Of a stretch of 39,939 nucleotides of DNA, positions 1 through 7,539 are shown piece after piece. Each line of letters opens with the position of its first letter. The first letter of the stretch is position 1. A model generated the notes under the pieces. That model worked only from the letters and a program-made list of their open reading frames with translations. It ran no database searches and was not told where the DNA came from. The position numbers and the translations under genes are program-made. This stretch comes from a virus, in IMG/VR virus record IMGVR_UViG_3300044726_000053, positions 1 to 39,939 of that record, one strand, 5' to 3'.

Positions 1-105
1 GGGGTGGGTAAAAGAATCGGGGACAATACGCCCCTTCCATTTCTGCTCGTAACATCCCGTCCACACCGTCACCGGGATGACCTTCTTCACCACCCGCAGC
101 GCCAT
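1..105 (-). CDS. Probable phage DNA methyltransferase, N-terminal fragment
   Basis: Only the first 35 codons lie in the window; the gene continues past the left edge. The start codon overlaps the stop of the upstream cysteine-cluster gene as TAATG, which indicates translational coupling. The visible peptide carries a W-x-G-x-Y ... W-x-G-x-I-V-P-x-S-F-x-H-P pattern (about residues 15-35). I associate that pattern with the N-terminus of phage-encoded DNA methyltransferases, where it precedes the AdoMet-binding region. The catalytic motifs would lie outside the window, so the assignment rests on a short stretch and is tentative. Confidence 0.45.
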   Translation of the reverse strand, partial: MALRVVKKVIPVTVWTGCYEQKWKGRIVPDSFTHP

Positions 106-542
106 TAGTAACCTTGAGGTTTGTAGGACTCCGCAAAGGGTAACGTCTGACGGAGCTTGGTGTATTCATCGCTCTCCAGAATCTGTGTCATGCCCCACAC
201 GGCTCGACGCTGACCCTCGGTGCCCGTCATGTGCGTATCGAAGTGAGAGCACCCGAATGGTGCGACGACATGGATGCTGCACTGGCCATCGTCGGTCAGG
301 AACACACAGGCTTTCTTGCGTCGGTCAAACCGGGGCGTGATGGTACCGATCTGGTACTGGAGACCGGTCTTGGAGTCCTGCACCCGTGCGCCGGGTGACG
401 CCCAGAACTTCTTCTTGACCTCGTCCAGCGACTGCTTCAGGTAGTCGGCAATTTTCTCCATCTGACCGGGCAAAATGTGTCCCGGTTGCCGCTTACAACA
501 CGACTTGCATTGGTCACAATCACAGACCGTTCTGGAGAACAT
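105..542 (-). CDS. YkgJ-like cysteine-cluster protein
   Basis: A 145-residue protein with a dense N-terminal cysteine cluster (C8, C10, C13, C16 and C17 in a C-x-C-x2-C-x2-CC arrangement) and further cysteines in a C-x-I-H ... G-C segment near residue 88. This resembles the YkgJ (zinc/iron-chelating, possibly Fe-S) family, whose biochemical role is poorly known. It has its own promoter at 562-590 and a strong ribosome-binding site (AAGGAG, 5 bases before ATG). It is coupled by TAATG to the methyltransferase-like gene. A metal-binding role is inferred from the cysteine spacing only. Confidence 0.6.
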   Translation of the reverse strand: MFSRTVCDCDQCKSCCKRQPGHILPGQMEKIADYLKQSLDEVKKKFWASPGARVQDSKTGLQYQIGTITPRFDRRKKACVFLTDDGQCSIHVVAPFGCSHFDTHMTGTEGQRRAVWGMTQILESDEYTKLRQTLPFAESYKPQGY

Positions 543-561
543 GCCACTCCTTGGACCTACG

Positions 562-590
562 ACTCTATTCGATAGTCAAACGTTTGTCAA
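562..590 (-). promoter_or_regulatory. Sigma70-like promoter of the YkgJ-like gene
   Basis: Read on the minus strand: TTGACA (590-585), a 17-base spacer, then TAGAGT (567-562), about 20 bases before the start codon at 542. The -35 hexamer is perfect. A copy of the dispersed 16-base palindrome (591-606) ends exactly where the -35 box begins. The 13 bases CACTTGACAAACG are identical to those around the -35 of the promoter at 5775-5803. Confidence 0.7.
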
Positions 591-606
591 GTGCAATCAA
601 TTGCCA
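591..606. promoter_or_regulatory. Dispersed 16-base palindrome, copy 1 (intergenic)
   Basis: The plus strand reads GTGCAATCAATTGCCA. It lies in the 111-base gap before the YkgJ-like gene and directly abuts the -35 box, the position expected for an operator or activator site. It is one of thirteen related copies in the window. Confidence 0.7.
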
Positions 607-653
607 TCGGCATTCTGAAAATGTGCGTAGCACCCAGACTTTATCTCCCGGCT

Positions 654-1064
654 TCACTCCCATGGCAGTTTATTCAAAACCCAAACCTTCGCACTACGGT
701 CCCCGCCTTGGGTTTTCGTAGACTTCCCTAATTGCCACGCCCCCTGATGCTTCCACCTCTTTAATCCATAAATCTTTTCTAGCCACACCATACTAATCCA
801 GTGTTCCGCGTTCTTGTCATGGGGCGTGAACGACCCTTCCGCAATCATGTACTTCATGACATCACGAGACCCCACCGCTCCATGCTTCAGCGCCAACTCC
901 TTGGCCACGACTTTGGCTCGGGCGATCTCTTTACAATACACAGACTCCAGTTTCACCTTCGCTTCGGAAAAACTCTTGATCTTGTTTTTCTGGAGCTTTT
1001 TCTGGGCCTCTGGCGTAAATTCCAGCTTACCCCGCCGTGGCCCTGTCTTGACGATTAGACCCAT
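654..1064 (-). CDS. Small protein of unknown function, possible winged-helix fold
   Basis: A 136-residue basic protein. An upstream in-frame ATG exists at 1145, but the start at 1064 is preferred because it leaves only a 10-base overlap with the helicase gene stop and begins a sensible N-terminus (MGLIVKTG). The middle (about residues 45-100) has an alternation of helices and a ...SRDVMKYM... segment reminiscent of winged-helix phage proteins, but no family is certain. It sits between the DnaB-like helicase and the YkgJ-like gene, suggesting a part in DNA metabolism. This is inference from position. Confidence 0.55.
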   Translation of the reverse strand: MGLIVKTGPRRGKLEFTPEAQKKLQKNKIKSFSEAKVKLESVYCKEIARAKVVAKELALKHGAVGSRDVMKYMIAEGSFTPHDKNAEHWISMVWLEKIYGLKRWKHQGAWQLGKSTKTQGGDRSAKVWVLNKLPWE

Positions 1065-2344
1065 TGAAGATCCGTGCTCTCTTCGACCTTGACGGGGCCG
1101 ATGGCGGGGTCGGTCTGGTGAAACGTCATGGTATTGAAGTCCCATGCAATGGAGAACTGCCCCACCTCACCATTCCGACCCTTCATGATTTGCACCTTGC
1201 GTGCCTTCATCGTCTCGACGGACTCTTCTTGGAATAGCGAGAGTGCGATACTACTGATTTGCCCGATGGCGTCGGAGTACCCGATATCTTCCAAATCCCC
1301 GTGCTCCCCGGTATTCTTCTTCTGCTTCTTACTCGCCTCACGATTGAACTGCCACGAACAGAACGCCATCATCTCTTGGTCCGTGCAGTATCGCTTGATG
1401 AGTTCCACGTTCTCTGCCGCTCTCGTGAAGCGGTCCAGTCGGGTGTTGCGATGCCTGAGTAGATACGCCCCGTCGATGAAGACTACGGGGCACTCCAACA
1501 TGTGTGCCATCGCAAACAGGTCTTCCACGTTGGTGGCAAGGTTCCCGTCGATGACATACATCTTGGCCTTCTCCGTGGCCATAATCTTCAGACCGGCGTA
1601 GAACTTCTGGAGCGTCTGGTTGCTGTAGGCTCCCATCTTCAACTGACTGATGTTCTGCTTGGTATACAGCGCCGTGATGCGTTGGGCGATGGGCAGGGTC
1701 ATCATCTCCATGCTCACGTAGAGCACGTTCAGATGCTTCGTCATCCAGTTGTGCAGAGCCGTCCACAGGGTCAGCCACGTCTTGCCTACCGCTGGTCGCC
1801 CCACGAAGCTGATCACATCTCCCGGCATCACCCCACCGCTCTGGGTGTCCATGTAGGGCCACCCAAAGGCTCCACCCACGGTCTCCACGGTGTTGGCGTG
1901 GTGGTAGGCATTCAAGACGAGCTTCGGGGCGTCCTTGGCCACGTCCAAGATCCGCATCCGATATTTCTGCTCGATCACATCCCGAATGCCGTGCCGAAGC
2001 ACTTCCACCGCCTGCTCATGGGCATTCTGATCGTCCTTGAGCACCGTCTGCGATTGCAGATTGGCGGTATTCAGTCGTTCGTAGCAGTACTGGTTCTCCA
2101 GCATCGCCACGTAGTAGCTGGATGGTTCCGGGGTATCCATCGACCCCACATCCGGAAAGTTAGCTTGCAGCGTCTCCACATGCGGAAGGGCATGATGCTG
2201 TTTCAGATGGTCCGTGACCCAATCGAACACCGGCTGTTCATACGCCTTGAACAGCACGGACGATAACTTGGCCTTTTGCCACCCGATGGGATTTTGTTCT
2301 TGACACAACCGCTTGACCGCTTTGATCCCCAACCCATAGGCCAT
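1055..2344 (-). CDS. dnaB-like: DnaB-type replicative helicase
   Basis: A 429-residue RecA-fold helicase. Residues 1-150 form an N-terminal domain. The C-terminal ATPase has Walker A GRPAVGKT (182-189), the YVSMEM segment typical of DnaB (about 209-214), a Walker B strand ending PVVFID, and a C-terminal region with a W-x-F-N-R-E motif. It would form the hexameric helicase that unwinds the fork. The start at 2344 overlaps the stop of the upstream loader gene as TAATG; a longer reading frame to 2497 exists but would run deep into that gene. Directly upstream are a degenerate DnaC-like protein and an HTH replication protein, a standard phage replication cluster. Confidence 0.9.
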   Translation of the reverse strand: MAYGLGIKAVKRLCQEQNPIGWQKAKLSSVLFKAYEQPVFDWVTDHLKQHHALPHVETLQANFPDVGSMDTPEPSSYYVAMLENQYCYERLNTANLQSQTVLKDDQNAHEQAVEVLRHGIRDVIEQKYRMRILDVAKDAPKLVLNAYHHANTVETVGGAFGWPYMDTQSGGVMPGDVISFVGRPAVGKTWLTLWTALHNWMTKHLNVLYVSMEMMTLPIAQRITALYTKQNISQLKMGAYSNQTLQKFYAGLKIMATEKAKMYVIDGNLATNVEDLFAMAHMLECPVVFIDGAYLLRHRNTRLDRFTRAAENVELIKRYCTDQEMMAFCSWQFNREASKKQKKNTGEHGDLEDIGYSDAIGQISSIALSLFQEESVETMKARKVQIMKGRNGEVGQFSIAWDFNTMTFHQTDPAIGPVKVEESTDLQWV

Positions 2345-2880
2345 TACTTCTCCACGATAAGAAATCGGCTCAGGAAGTCCGCGAATGGCGCACCATACAC
2401 GTCGGCTGCGCCTTTCAGGTTCTCGATATACACCACCGTGGGCTTGCTCTTGGTGGCACGTTCCAACAACAGGTCGTACATCGCCTGCACCCGCCACGCA
2501 GGGACGTTCTTACTCATCGCCAACATATAGAGGTTCGGAATGAGCAAGACGGTGGGAGACGGCGTGACGTTCCCGTTCATCGTGCTCTCGATGAGCGTGT
2601 TCAGCGGAATCACACGGGCATCGACATAGTTCCTGACAAGGGCAGCAGCCATCGACTGGCACCGTGTGTCAGGCTTGGTCACACCGTGCAGCATCAGACC
2701 GGGGCATCCCTCTTTCTTGAAAGTCCAAAACTTCTTGACCCAATCCACCTCCGTGGGACCACAGTACTTGGTCATCGAGTCATACATGAAGTGACCCTGA
2801 ATGCCAGCCGTGGTACACACCCGTTCGAAGTCCGCAATGATGCGGCTGTGTTCCTTCGCGTCCAGAATCCCGAGCGTCAC
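2344..2880 (-). CDS. DnaC/IstB-like helicase loader with degenerate ATPase motifs
   Basis: 178 residues. The layout follows the core of DnaC-type AAA+ loaders: a strand-loop-helix GLMLHG...SMAAALV where Walker A should be, a VLLIPNLY strand where Walker B should be, a helix with ...AMYDLLLERA..., a PTVVYIEN strand like the loader sensor-1 region, and a C-terminal ...FLSRFL segment. The glycines and lysine of the P-loop and the acidic pair of Walker B are missing, so ATP hydrolysis is doubtful. The start is GTG at 2880, chosen because AAGGAG lies 8 bases upstream. It lies between the HTH replication protein and the helicase, the usual loader position. The family call is inference from pattern and neighbours. 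Confidence 0.5.
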   Translation of the reverse strand: MTLGILDAKEHSRIIADFERVCTTAGIQGHFMYDSMTKYCGPTEVDWVKKFWTFKKEGCPGLMLHGVTKPDTRCQSMAAALVRNYVDARVIPLNTLIESTMNGNVTPSPTVLLIPNLYMLAMSKNVPAWRVQAMYDLLLERATKSKPTVVYIENLKGAADVYGAPFADFLSRFLIVEK

Positions 2881-2892
2881 AGTGATAGCTCC

Positions 2893-3870
2893 TTACGGAG
2901 TCTCCAGACCGTCCAACATCTCCGTCAACTCCTTCGACGTGAGCGTATGCGGCTGTTCGTCCGTGCCACCGGCAATTGATTGCACGGGGGGTGGCGGCTC
3001 CGACTGGGTAGACGGAGTCACAGGTGGCACTTGCAAATTCACGGCCACCGCGTGGTGCTTCAACAGGAACCCGATGTGCGGCTCCGAAGGCACCGTAAAT
3101 AGCCCCGCTGCATTGCCTGCCAGATGGGCAAACGTCGCCCAGTGATCGATGACGTAGTCGATGGTCGCCTTGGTGGTCTCCACACTGCCCAAATACTTGG
3201 ACAACTGCTTCAATTGCCCCGCTTCTTTCGCGGTGAGAGGATGCTGGAACGCTCCACTCTCCAGCGCCATCTTCGCCTTCCAGTGAGCACCCAAGCTACT
3301 ACTTACTCCCATCTTCTGATTCTTCAGCACATCAGTAGCTTTCATACTCACTCCTTCTCCTTCTCCTACTTCTCCTACTACCTTCTTCCCTACCCCTGTT
3401 GCTCCCTGTTCTTGTTCTCCTCCTCCACTCGCGCTTGCGCCTGTTTTCTGATCATACTCTTTGTATGTACTCTCTGTATTAAGATTGGTGTCAGATGCCA
3501 CCAATGGATTGGTGTCATGGGCCACCAATGGATTGGTGGGCTTCGATACCCTCAAGCCGACCATGATCGACTGTCCAGCCTCGGTGAGCCGGATAAATGG
3601 CGTCACTTTGCCCTTGAACAGCCCACGATCACACGTGATCAAACCCTTCCTCTTCAGCAGTGGCATGACCCGCTTGTACTGGTCCAGCGTGATGCCGGTT
3701 TCCTTGCACATGTCGGCCCGAGACTTCACCAAGCAATACTTCCCATGGCGTTTCACTCGGAGCCGCCCTGAGTGCCAATACATAATCTGGCTGAGTACGA
3801 CAGCGGCGGTATGATCGACGCCGGTCTGTGAAATCAATGACGGCCACACCGCGATGGGATGCTGGGTCAC
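2893..3870 (-). CDS. Phage replication protein with N-terminal winged helix (primosome-type)
   Basis: 325 residues from the GTG start at 3870, which has AAGGAG five bases upstream; longer in-frame starts lack this site. Residues 1-120 form a winged-helix region of the phage replication-initiation type (AAVVLSQIMYWH, then a DMCKETGITLDQYKRVMPLLKRKGLI recognition unit). A low-complexity linker (Ser/Gly/Glu/Thr-rich, about 125-190) leads to an Ala/Leu-rich helical domain, then a Pro-rich tail. Such proteins bind the origin and recruit loader and helicase. The gene is followed by loader and helicase genes. A copy of the 16-base palindrome lies near its 3' end (2970-2985). Confidence 0.7.
   Translation of the reverse strand: MTQHPIAVWPSLISQTGVDHTAAVVLSQIMYWHSGRLRVKRHGKYCLVKSRADMCKETGITLDQYKRVMPLLKRKGLITCDRGLFKGKVTPFIRLTEAGQSIMVGLRVSKPTNPLVAHDTNPLVASDTNLNTESTYKEYDQKTGASASGGGEQEQGATGVGKKVVGEVGEGEGVSMKATDVLKNQKMGVSSSLGAHWKAKMALESGAFQHPLTAKEAGQLKQLSKYLGSVETTKATIDYVIDHWATFAHLAGNAAGLFTVPSEPHIGFLLKHHAVAVNLQVPPVTPSTQSEPPPPVQSIAGGTDEQPHTLTSKELTEMLDGLETP
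2970..2985. repeat. Dispersed 16-base palindrome, copy 2 (in replication protein gene)
   Basis: The plus strand reads CGGCAATTGATTGCAC. Its 15 right-hand bases are the exact reverse complement of copy 1. In the gene it is read as Val-Gln-Ser-Ile-Ala. Confidence 0.65.
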
Positions 3871-3982
3871 TTCGACTCCTTCGAAATCAAGAAGATGCCC
3901 CCGAGTCCTCGACCGTTCGGGAGCCACACGGTATGGTGAGATGCCTGCCGAGAGGTGGCGAACCGGCTGGCATCACCCGAGA
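3871..3982. other. 112-base gap before the replication protein gene
   Basis: No promoter with a recognisable -35/-10 pair and no convincing small gene was found. It contains the AAGGAG site for the GTG start at 3870 and a 29-codon open frame without a good ribosome-binding site. It may hold untranslated leader or origin sequence. Confidence 0.3.
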
Positions 3983-4798
3983 CTACGCGACGTTCGACAC
4001 CCGCTTGTGCAAGTAGCTGAACGCCTTGATCAGCGGCTTCGACGTCACCGTCGTGAAGCGGTCAATGAGTGCCTTCATCCGAGACTTCGGCTTGGCCTCG
4101 GTCGCTAACTGGTCCAGAATGCGTTCCAGACCCTGCGCCGAGACATGGCACCGCTCGTACCACTGACGGGACAAGAAATCCTGACCACCCATCTCACTCA
4201 AGTCACCGGTCGTCTTGTTCCAGAAGGCATACGTCGGGTAGAACTTGACGTTGTACCAGTCCTGACTGAACTGGCGCACCGCCACGATGCCCTTCTCGGA
4301 CTTCACAGACGCCACGAGGTAGGTGCCTCGGGTGGACAACCCGTCCATGACCCTCAGCAACTCGATGCCCTTGATGGGGCTGTGCTGCCAGTCACTCCGA
4401 GCCACGATGGGCAGATCCAGCCGCACCCGGTGACCGTTCACACGGGGCGCGACCTTGTCCAGTTCCTCGTCTTCGGCCTCGTCTACCGCTTCGTCCACCG
4501 TCTGGTTCACGTCGTCATCAGTCACGTCGTCCAACTTCTTGGCCACCTTCTTGACCTTGGCCTTGATGGACGCACGAACCAGCGGAGCCAACCCCTTGGC
4601 CAACTCCTTGGCCTTCCGTTCAGTCAGTCCCAGCTTCAGGAGACGGGCTTCCAGCTTGCCTGTCACTGTGCCTGAGACCGTCTGCCGAGCCGCCGTGGGT
4701 GCCAAACCCTTGGCCAACTCTTTTGCTTTTCGCTGGGAAACCCCGAGCTTCCCGAGCTTTGCCAGCAGCCTATCTGCCAGCGACAGTTTCTGTGCCAT
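3983..4798 (-). CDS. Unknown protein with duplicated KAKELAKGLAP motif
   Basis: 271 residues. The start at 4798 overlaps the upstream stop as ATGA; the ATG eight codons earlier would overlap more. The N-terminal third is very basic and contains two copies of a 17-residue unit (LG[VL][ST][QE]RKAKELAKGLAP, about residues 22-38 and 57-73), each preceded by an Ala/Leu-rich helix. An acidic stretch (about 100-120, DDVTDDDVNQTVDEAVDEAEDEE) links to a folded C-terminal domain of about 140 residues rich in aromatic residues. The repeats look like a duplicated helical nucleic-acid or protein-binding motif. No family is recognised. It lies in the early replication block. Confidence 0.6.
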   Translation of the reverse strand: MAQKLSLADRLLAKLGKLGVSQRKAKELAKGLAPTAARQTVSGTVTGKLEARLLKLGLTERKAKELAKGLAPLVRASIKAKVKKVAKKLDDVTDDDVNQTVDEAVDEAEDEELDKVAPRVNGHRVRLDLPIVARSDWQHSPIKGIELLRVMDGLSTRGTYLVASVKSEKGIVAVRQFSQDWYNVKFYPTYAFWNKTTGDLSEMGGQDFLSRQWYERCHVSAQGLERILDQLATEAKPKSRMKALIDRFTTVTSKPLIKAFSYLHKRVSNVA

Positions 4799-5085
4799 CA
4801 CTCCCCCTCTCCTAGTAAACAACCCAACTCGATGATGACCCGGTTGAGTCGGTTGATTTCTTTCTCCAACTCAGCCAGTTCTTTCTGCTTCTGGGCCAGA
4901 CGTTCCTTCGCGGCTGCGTAATCCAAACGCGCCGTCTCCAACGCCAGCTTGTAAAAAGACTCGCCCTTCTCAACCATTGTGTGGTTACAGGACAGTCGCA
5001 CGAAGCTGGTCATCCCTGCGATGTCCTGTTCCTTCCCACAATACTTGCAATGTGCTACTGCTTTCTCAGCCGTTGCTGTTGCCAT
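4798..5085 (-). CDS. Small zinc-finger and coiled-coil protein
   Basis: 95 residues. The N-terminal half has C13-x2-C16 ... C33-x-H35, a plausible zinc-binding set. The C-terminal half (about residues 50-90) is a heptad-rich helix (ERLAQKQKELAELEKEINRLNRVI) expected to form a coiled coil. It is coupled by ATGA to the following gene and starts 3 bases after the preceding stop. Function is unknown; a regulatory or scaffold role is only a guess. Confidence 0.6.
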   Translation of the reverse strand: MATATAEKAVAHCKYCGKEQDIAGMTSFVRLSCNHTMVEKGESFYKLALETARLDYAAAKERLAQKQKELAELEKEINRLNRVIIELGCLLGEGE

Positions 5086-5088
5086 AGG

Positions 5089-5733
5089 TTAGTTCAGCCA
5101 GTCCTTCCCTTCGTTCTCTTCATCCTCGTCCGGATCTTCCTTGTCGGGATCGTCATCCTCGTCCACCGGCTTCTGCACCTGAGACAACGCCGCTGCCTGC
5201 TGCTCCGGATCACTCAGGTTCGGGAACTCGATGACCGACTTGATAGAATCTTCCGGCGTCTCGATGCCGCAGACTATCCGACGAAGCTCCGTCTTGAGAT
5301 CGGCAATCAGGCTAAAGCCTTCCGCCTGCACGGTCTCCGTGATCCACTCTTCCAACAGCGGCCAGACGTTGAGCTTCGTGGCGAACTTGTCCACTTCCTG
5401 TGGTCGCACAGGCGGCTGGAAGACGGGAACGGCAATCTTGTTGAGCCTGAATCCCTTGATCACTTCCCCAGACGTTGTCTGCGTGGCCGGGATCACGAAC
5501 TTCGCGGACTCCCGGTAGGTCAGGTGCTTGTAGTTCTTCGGATTGGCCCCCTTGCCATGGACCACGAACCGCAGGATGAAGCAGCCCACGCCCTTCGGGT
5601 GAATGGCGTACTCCACGCTGATGCCCAAGAACTCGTTGGGTGGCGACACCCCTTCCGGCGTCACGCCCCCGCCACGGGTAGCAACGTCCGTATACGAACT
5701 GTGACTTCCACGATATCGAAGTAATTCACTCAT
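5089..5733 (-). CDS. Unknown early protein with strongly acidic C-terminal tail
   Basis: 214 residues: a beta-rich N-terminal part (residues 1-110), a helical middle, and a tail of about 30 residues that is almost wholly Asp/Glu/Pro/Lys and ends in WLN. Acidic tails of this kind occur on single-strand DNA-binding proteins, where they contact partners, and the gene is in the replication block. However, I see no OB-fold signature, so the function stays open. It is served by its own sigma70-like promoter (5775-5803) and a GGAGTG ribosome-binding site. Confidence 0.6.
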   Translation of the reverse strand: MSELLRYRGSHSSYTDVATRGGGVTPEGVSPPNEFLGISVEYAIHPKGVGCFILRFVVHGKGANPKNYKHLTYRESAKFVIPATQTTSGEVIKGFRLNKIAVPVFQPPVRPQEVDKFATKLNVWPLLEEWITETVQAEGFSLIADLKTELRRIVCGIETPEDSIKSVIEFPNLSDPEQQAAALSQVQKPVDEDDDPDKEDPDEDEENEGKDWLN

Positions 5734-5774
5734 CTCTACACTCCATTGTCAGGCCACCATTGACCCGTTTGAGT

Positions 5775-5803
5775 AGTGTAACACTGGGCGTTTCGTTTGT
5801 CAA
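5775..5803 (-). promoter_or_regulatory. Sigma70-like promoter upstream of the acidic-tail protein
   Basis: Minus strand: TTGACA (5803-5798), a 17-base spacer, TACACT (5780-5775), in the 75-base gap before the gene starting at 5733. Both boxes are close to consensus. The bases CACTTGACAAACG match the promoter at 562-590 exactly. No palindrome copy is present here. Confidence 0.75.
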
Positions 5804-5808
5804 GTGGG

Positions 5809-6123
5809 TCACTGCGGGTTCACTCCCATCTCAGTCAGGGCCACCGCAAGGTTCTGCTCCAGCGTCTTCATGTCATTGGGGTCATACCGGACAATCCGAT
5901 CCGCCACCGCTAACAGTTTCGGTGGCACCTCCATGCCGTACGGCACTGGAAGGATGATCGTCTTGCCGGTCAACACACAATGGCCCAACTCGATCAGGAA
6001 CTGAATGCGTGCCTCGTCCATCGGATGATTACCGACGACGCCCACATACACATGGGACGAATCGAGACTCCGCAATGCCTTCCTTGTTGCCTCTATCAAT
6101 TCTTGTGGCATTCGCATGGTCAT
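5809..6123 (-). CDS. Nucleoside 2-deoxyribosyltransferase-like small protein
   Basis: 104 residues from the ATG at 6123, which overlaps the AAA+ gene stop as ATGA. The segment VYVGVVGNHPMDEARIQFLIELGHCVLTGKTIIL (split across about residues 26-60) has the strand-acidic helix-strand pattern of nucleoside 2-deoxyribosyltransferase-like and related Rossmann-type proteins, in which a D-x-G-T/E-x2-x-A helix leads to a GKPII strand. The glycosidic active-site residues cannot be confirmed, and the protein is shorter than typical enzymes (about 150). It could be a nucleotide-binding or salvage protein; confidence is low. Confidence 0.4.
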   Translation of the reverse strand: MTMRMPQELIEATRKALRSLDSSHVYVGVVGNHPMDEARIQFLIELGHCVLTGKTIILPVPYGMEVPPKLLAVADRIVRYDPNDMKTLEQNLAVALTEMGVNPQ

Positions 6124-7307
6124 TTCTCCGGGTCCAGCCAACCGCTTTTCTTCACAAGCTCATAGACCAATACCCTCACTTCGGCGTGAGCATACGTGCC
6201 CTTGTCACCCTTGTCCAGTAAATCCCTAATCACCTTCTGCCGCTTCATCGGCAGGGCCGTTTTGCATACCGATTCGTATACTTTTGCTGCGAACTGCTTC
6301 GACGCCGACAGGGACAGCTTCTCCAAATGGAGCACCTTGTCCAGCCGCTCCGCTCGATACAACTCCTTCGGAATCGTCTCAAGGTTATTGGTCGTCATGA
6401 TGGTCAAGACTCTGGACTGGTGTTCCTGCAACCACCACAACATCTGACTCAGGATGCGCTGAGTCGTCCCTTCATCCCCCTCGGTGGAGAACAACTTCTC
6501 GGCTTCGTCCAGCAACCAGACGCACGGAGCGTTCTGCTCGATGACATTCAGGTTCCGGGCAATACGGCTCTCGGACTCCCCGAGATACCGGTTCAGGCTG
6601 GTCGAGACATCCAGACGGAACAAAGGTACATCCCAGTGCTTCGCCAACACCCGTGCCGCCATGCTCTTACCGGTGCCTGCTTCACCCGCCAGCAACAGCC
6701 CTCGGGGCACCAGCACCTGTGGCGTGTTCACGTCGAGGAAGTACGGGTCGTTCAGCGTCAGCCACTCCTGTAGCTGAACTGGCCACTCGTAAAAGTCGTA
6801 GTCCGTGTCAAGCTGGGTCAGACCGGGGGTCTCCCCACCCAGCATCTGGCGGGTCTTCCGGACCTCCTGCGGTGCAATTGACTGCACTCGGGCCATGGTC
6901 AACTGCACCACTTCTTGGGCCGTTTTCAGTGAAAGACCCTTCAGTTGCTGGACAATGGCGTCCACTTGGTCCTTCTCAGCAAACTGATTCACATAGTCTC
7001 GATGGAACACCGTGGGCACCTGCAAAGTCCCGGTGTCATACACCAACATCGATGGCTTGTCCGGATTGATCACCGCACAACTGGCGGTGGACGCGCAGAG
7101 CTTCCGATACATGTCCACCGTCACCAGAGACATGTCTTCCGTAAACCACAGGTAACTATCGCCAATCGGAGCTTGCTTGGCGGTGGGCAGCGGCAATAAG
7201 TCCTTACCGCTCAGATACTTGAGCACACCCTTCACGTTGACCGGATCATCCGTGTGGATGCCGATGAACGGCAAATGCGCCTTGAATGCCACGTCGAACG
7301 TCAACAC
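6120..7307 (-). CDS. Ycf46-like AAA+ ATPase
   Basis: 395 residues from the GTG at 7307, which follows the upstream stop by one base and has GAAGGAG about ten bases before; an ATG at 7337 is possible but overlaps the neighbour. The N-terminal domain (1-150) ends in a GLSLKTAQEVVQLTMARV helix pair as in Ycf46 proteins. The AAA+ core has Walker A GEAGTGKS (208-215), Walker B VWLLDEAE (about 263-270), sensor-1 TTNN (305-308) and an Arg in YRAERLD. Segments RGLLLAGEAGTGKS, LFRLDVS, YLGESESR and LSQMLWWLQE closely follow the Ycf46 family. The family's cellular role is unsettled. The gene includes palindrome copy 3. Confidence 0.8.
   Translation of the reverse strand: MLTFDVAFKAHLPFIGIHTDDPVNVKGVLKYLSGKDLLPLPTAKQAPIGDSYLWFTEDMSLVTVDMYRKLCASTASCAVINPDKPSMLVYDTGTLQVPTVFHRDYVNQFAEKDQVDAIVQQLKGLSLKTAQEVVQLTMARVQSIAPQEVRKTRQMLGGETPGLTQLDTDYDFYEWPVQLQEWLTLNDPYFLDVNTPQVLVPRGLLLAGEAGTGKSMAARVLAKHWDVPLFRLDVSTSLNRYLGESESRIARNLNVIEQNAPCVWLLDEAEKLFSTEGDEGTTQRILSQMLWWLQEHQSRVLTIMTTNNLETIPKELYRAERLDKVLHLEKLSLSASKQFAAKVYESVCKTALPMKRQKVIRDLLDKGDKGTYAHAEVRVLVYELVKKSGWLDPEK
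6872..6887. repeat. Dispersed 16-base palindrome, copy 3 (in AAA+ gene)
   Basis: The plus strand reads GTGCAATTGACTGCAC. The outer arms GTGCA/TGCAC are perfect. It is read in the gene as Val-Gln-Ser-Ile-Ala. Confidence 0.65.
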
Positions 7308-7308
7308 T

Positions 7309-7539
7309 TTAACTCGGCTCCTTCTTCGGCCAGACATAACCTTCAGTGAACTTCCACTCCGCGCAGATAGAGTCACCACTATCCGTGATGATCACGCGGA
7401 CAGTCGTCCCCAACCGGGCACCAACTGAATTCGTGTAATGGGCAAAGACCCGTGAGGCTTCTTCCGCGTTCACAAATCGACGGACGTACTCATACGAACC
7501 GTCCGGAAAGAACTGGCACACGCTGAACGTTTCTTCCAT
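7309..7539 (-). CDS. Conserved small phage protein of unknown function
   Basis: 76 residues with an FxVCQFFPDGSYEYVRRFV...EEA...F.HYT...GA..G...RVIITDSGD pattern that I recognise as recurring in small hypothetical proteins of diverse phages. No function is known to me. It is read from a dedicated promoter at 7570-7598 with a GGAGTG ribosome-binding site, and is followed one base later by the AAA+ gene, so the two form an operon. Confidence 0.65.
   Translation of the reverse strand: MEETFSVCQFFPDGSYEYVRRFVNAEEASRVFAHYTNSVGARLGTTVRVIITDSGDSICAEWKFTEGYVWPKKEPS

Noticed and set aside
1502-2266. Long plus-strand open frame of 254 codons
   Set aside because: It is antisense to the helicase gene, has low-complexity His/Arg/Leu content and no ribosome-binding site; it is a shadow of the real gene.
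3206-3222. Possible fourteenth palindrome (CTGCTTCAATTGCCCC)
   Set aside because: The left arm has the wrong bases and spacing; only the AATTGC half agrees.
3871-3982. 29-codon gene in the gap before the replication protein
   Set aside because: No ribosome-binding site and no recognisable peptide feature.
5089-5733. Single-strand DNA-binding protein, from the acidic tail
   Set aside because: No OB-fold signature was found; the tail alone is not enough.
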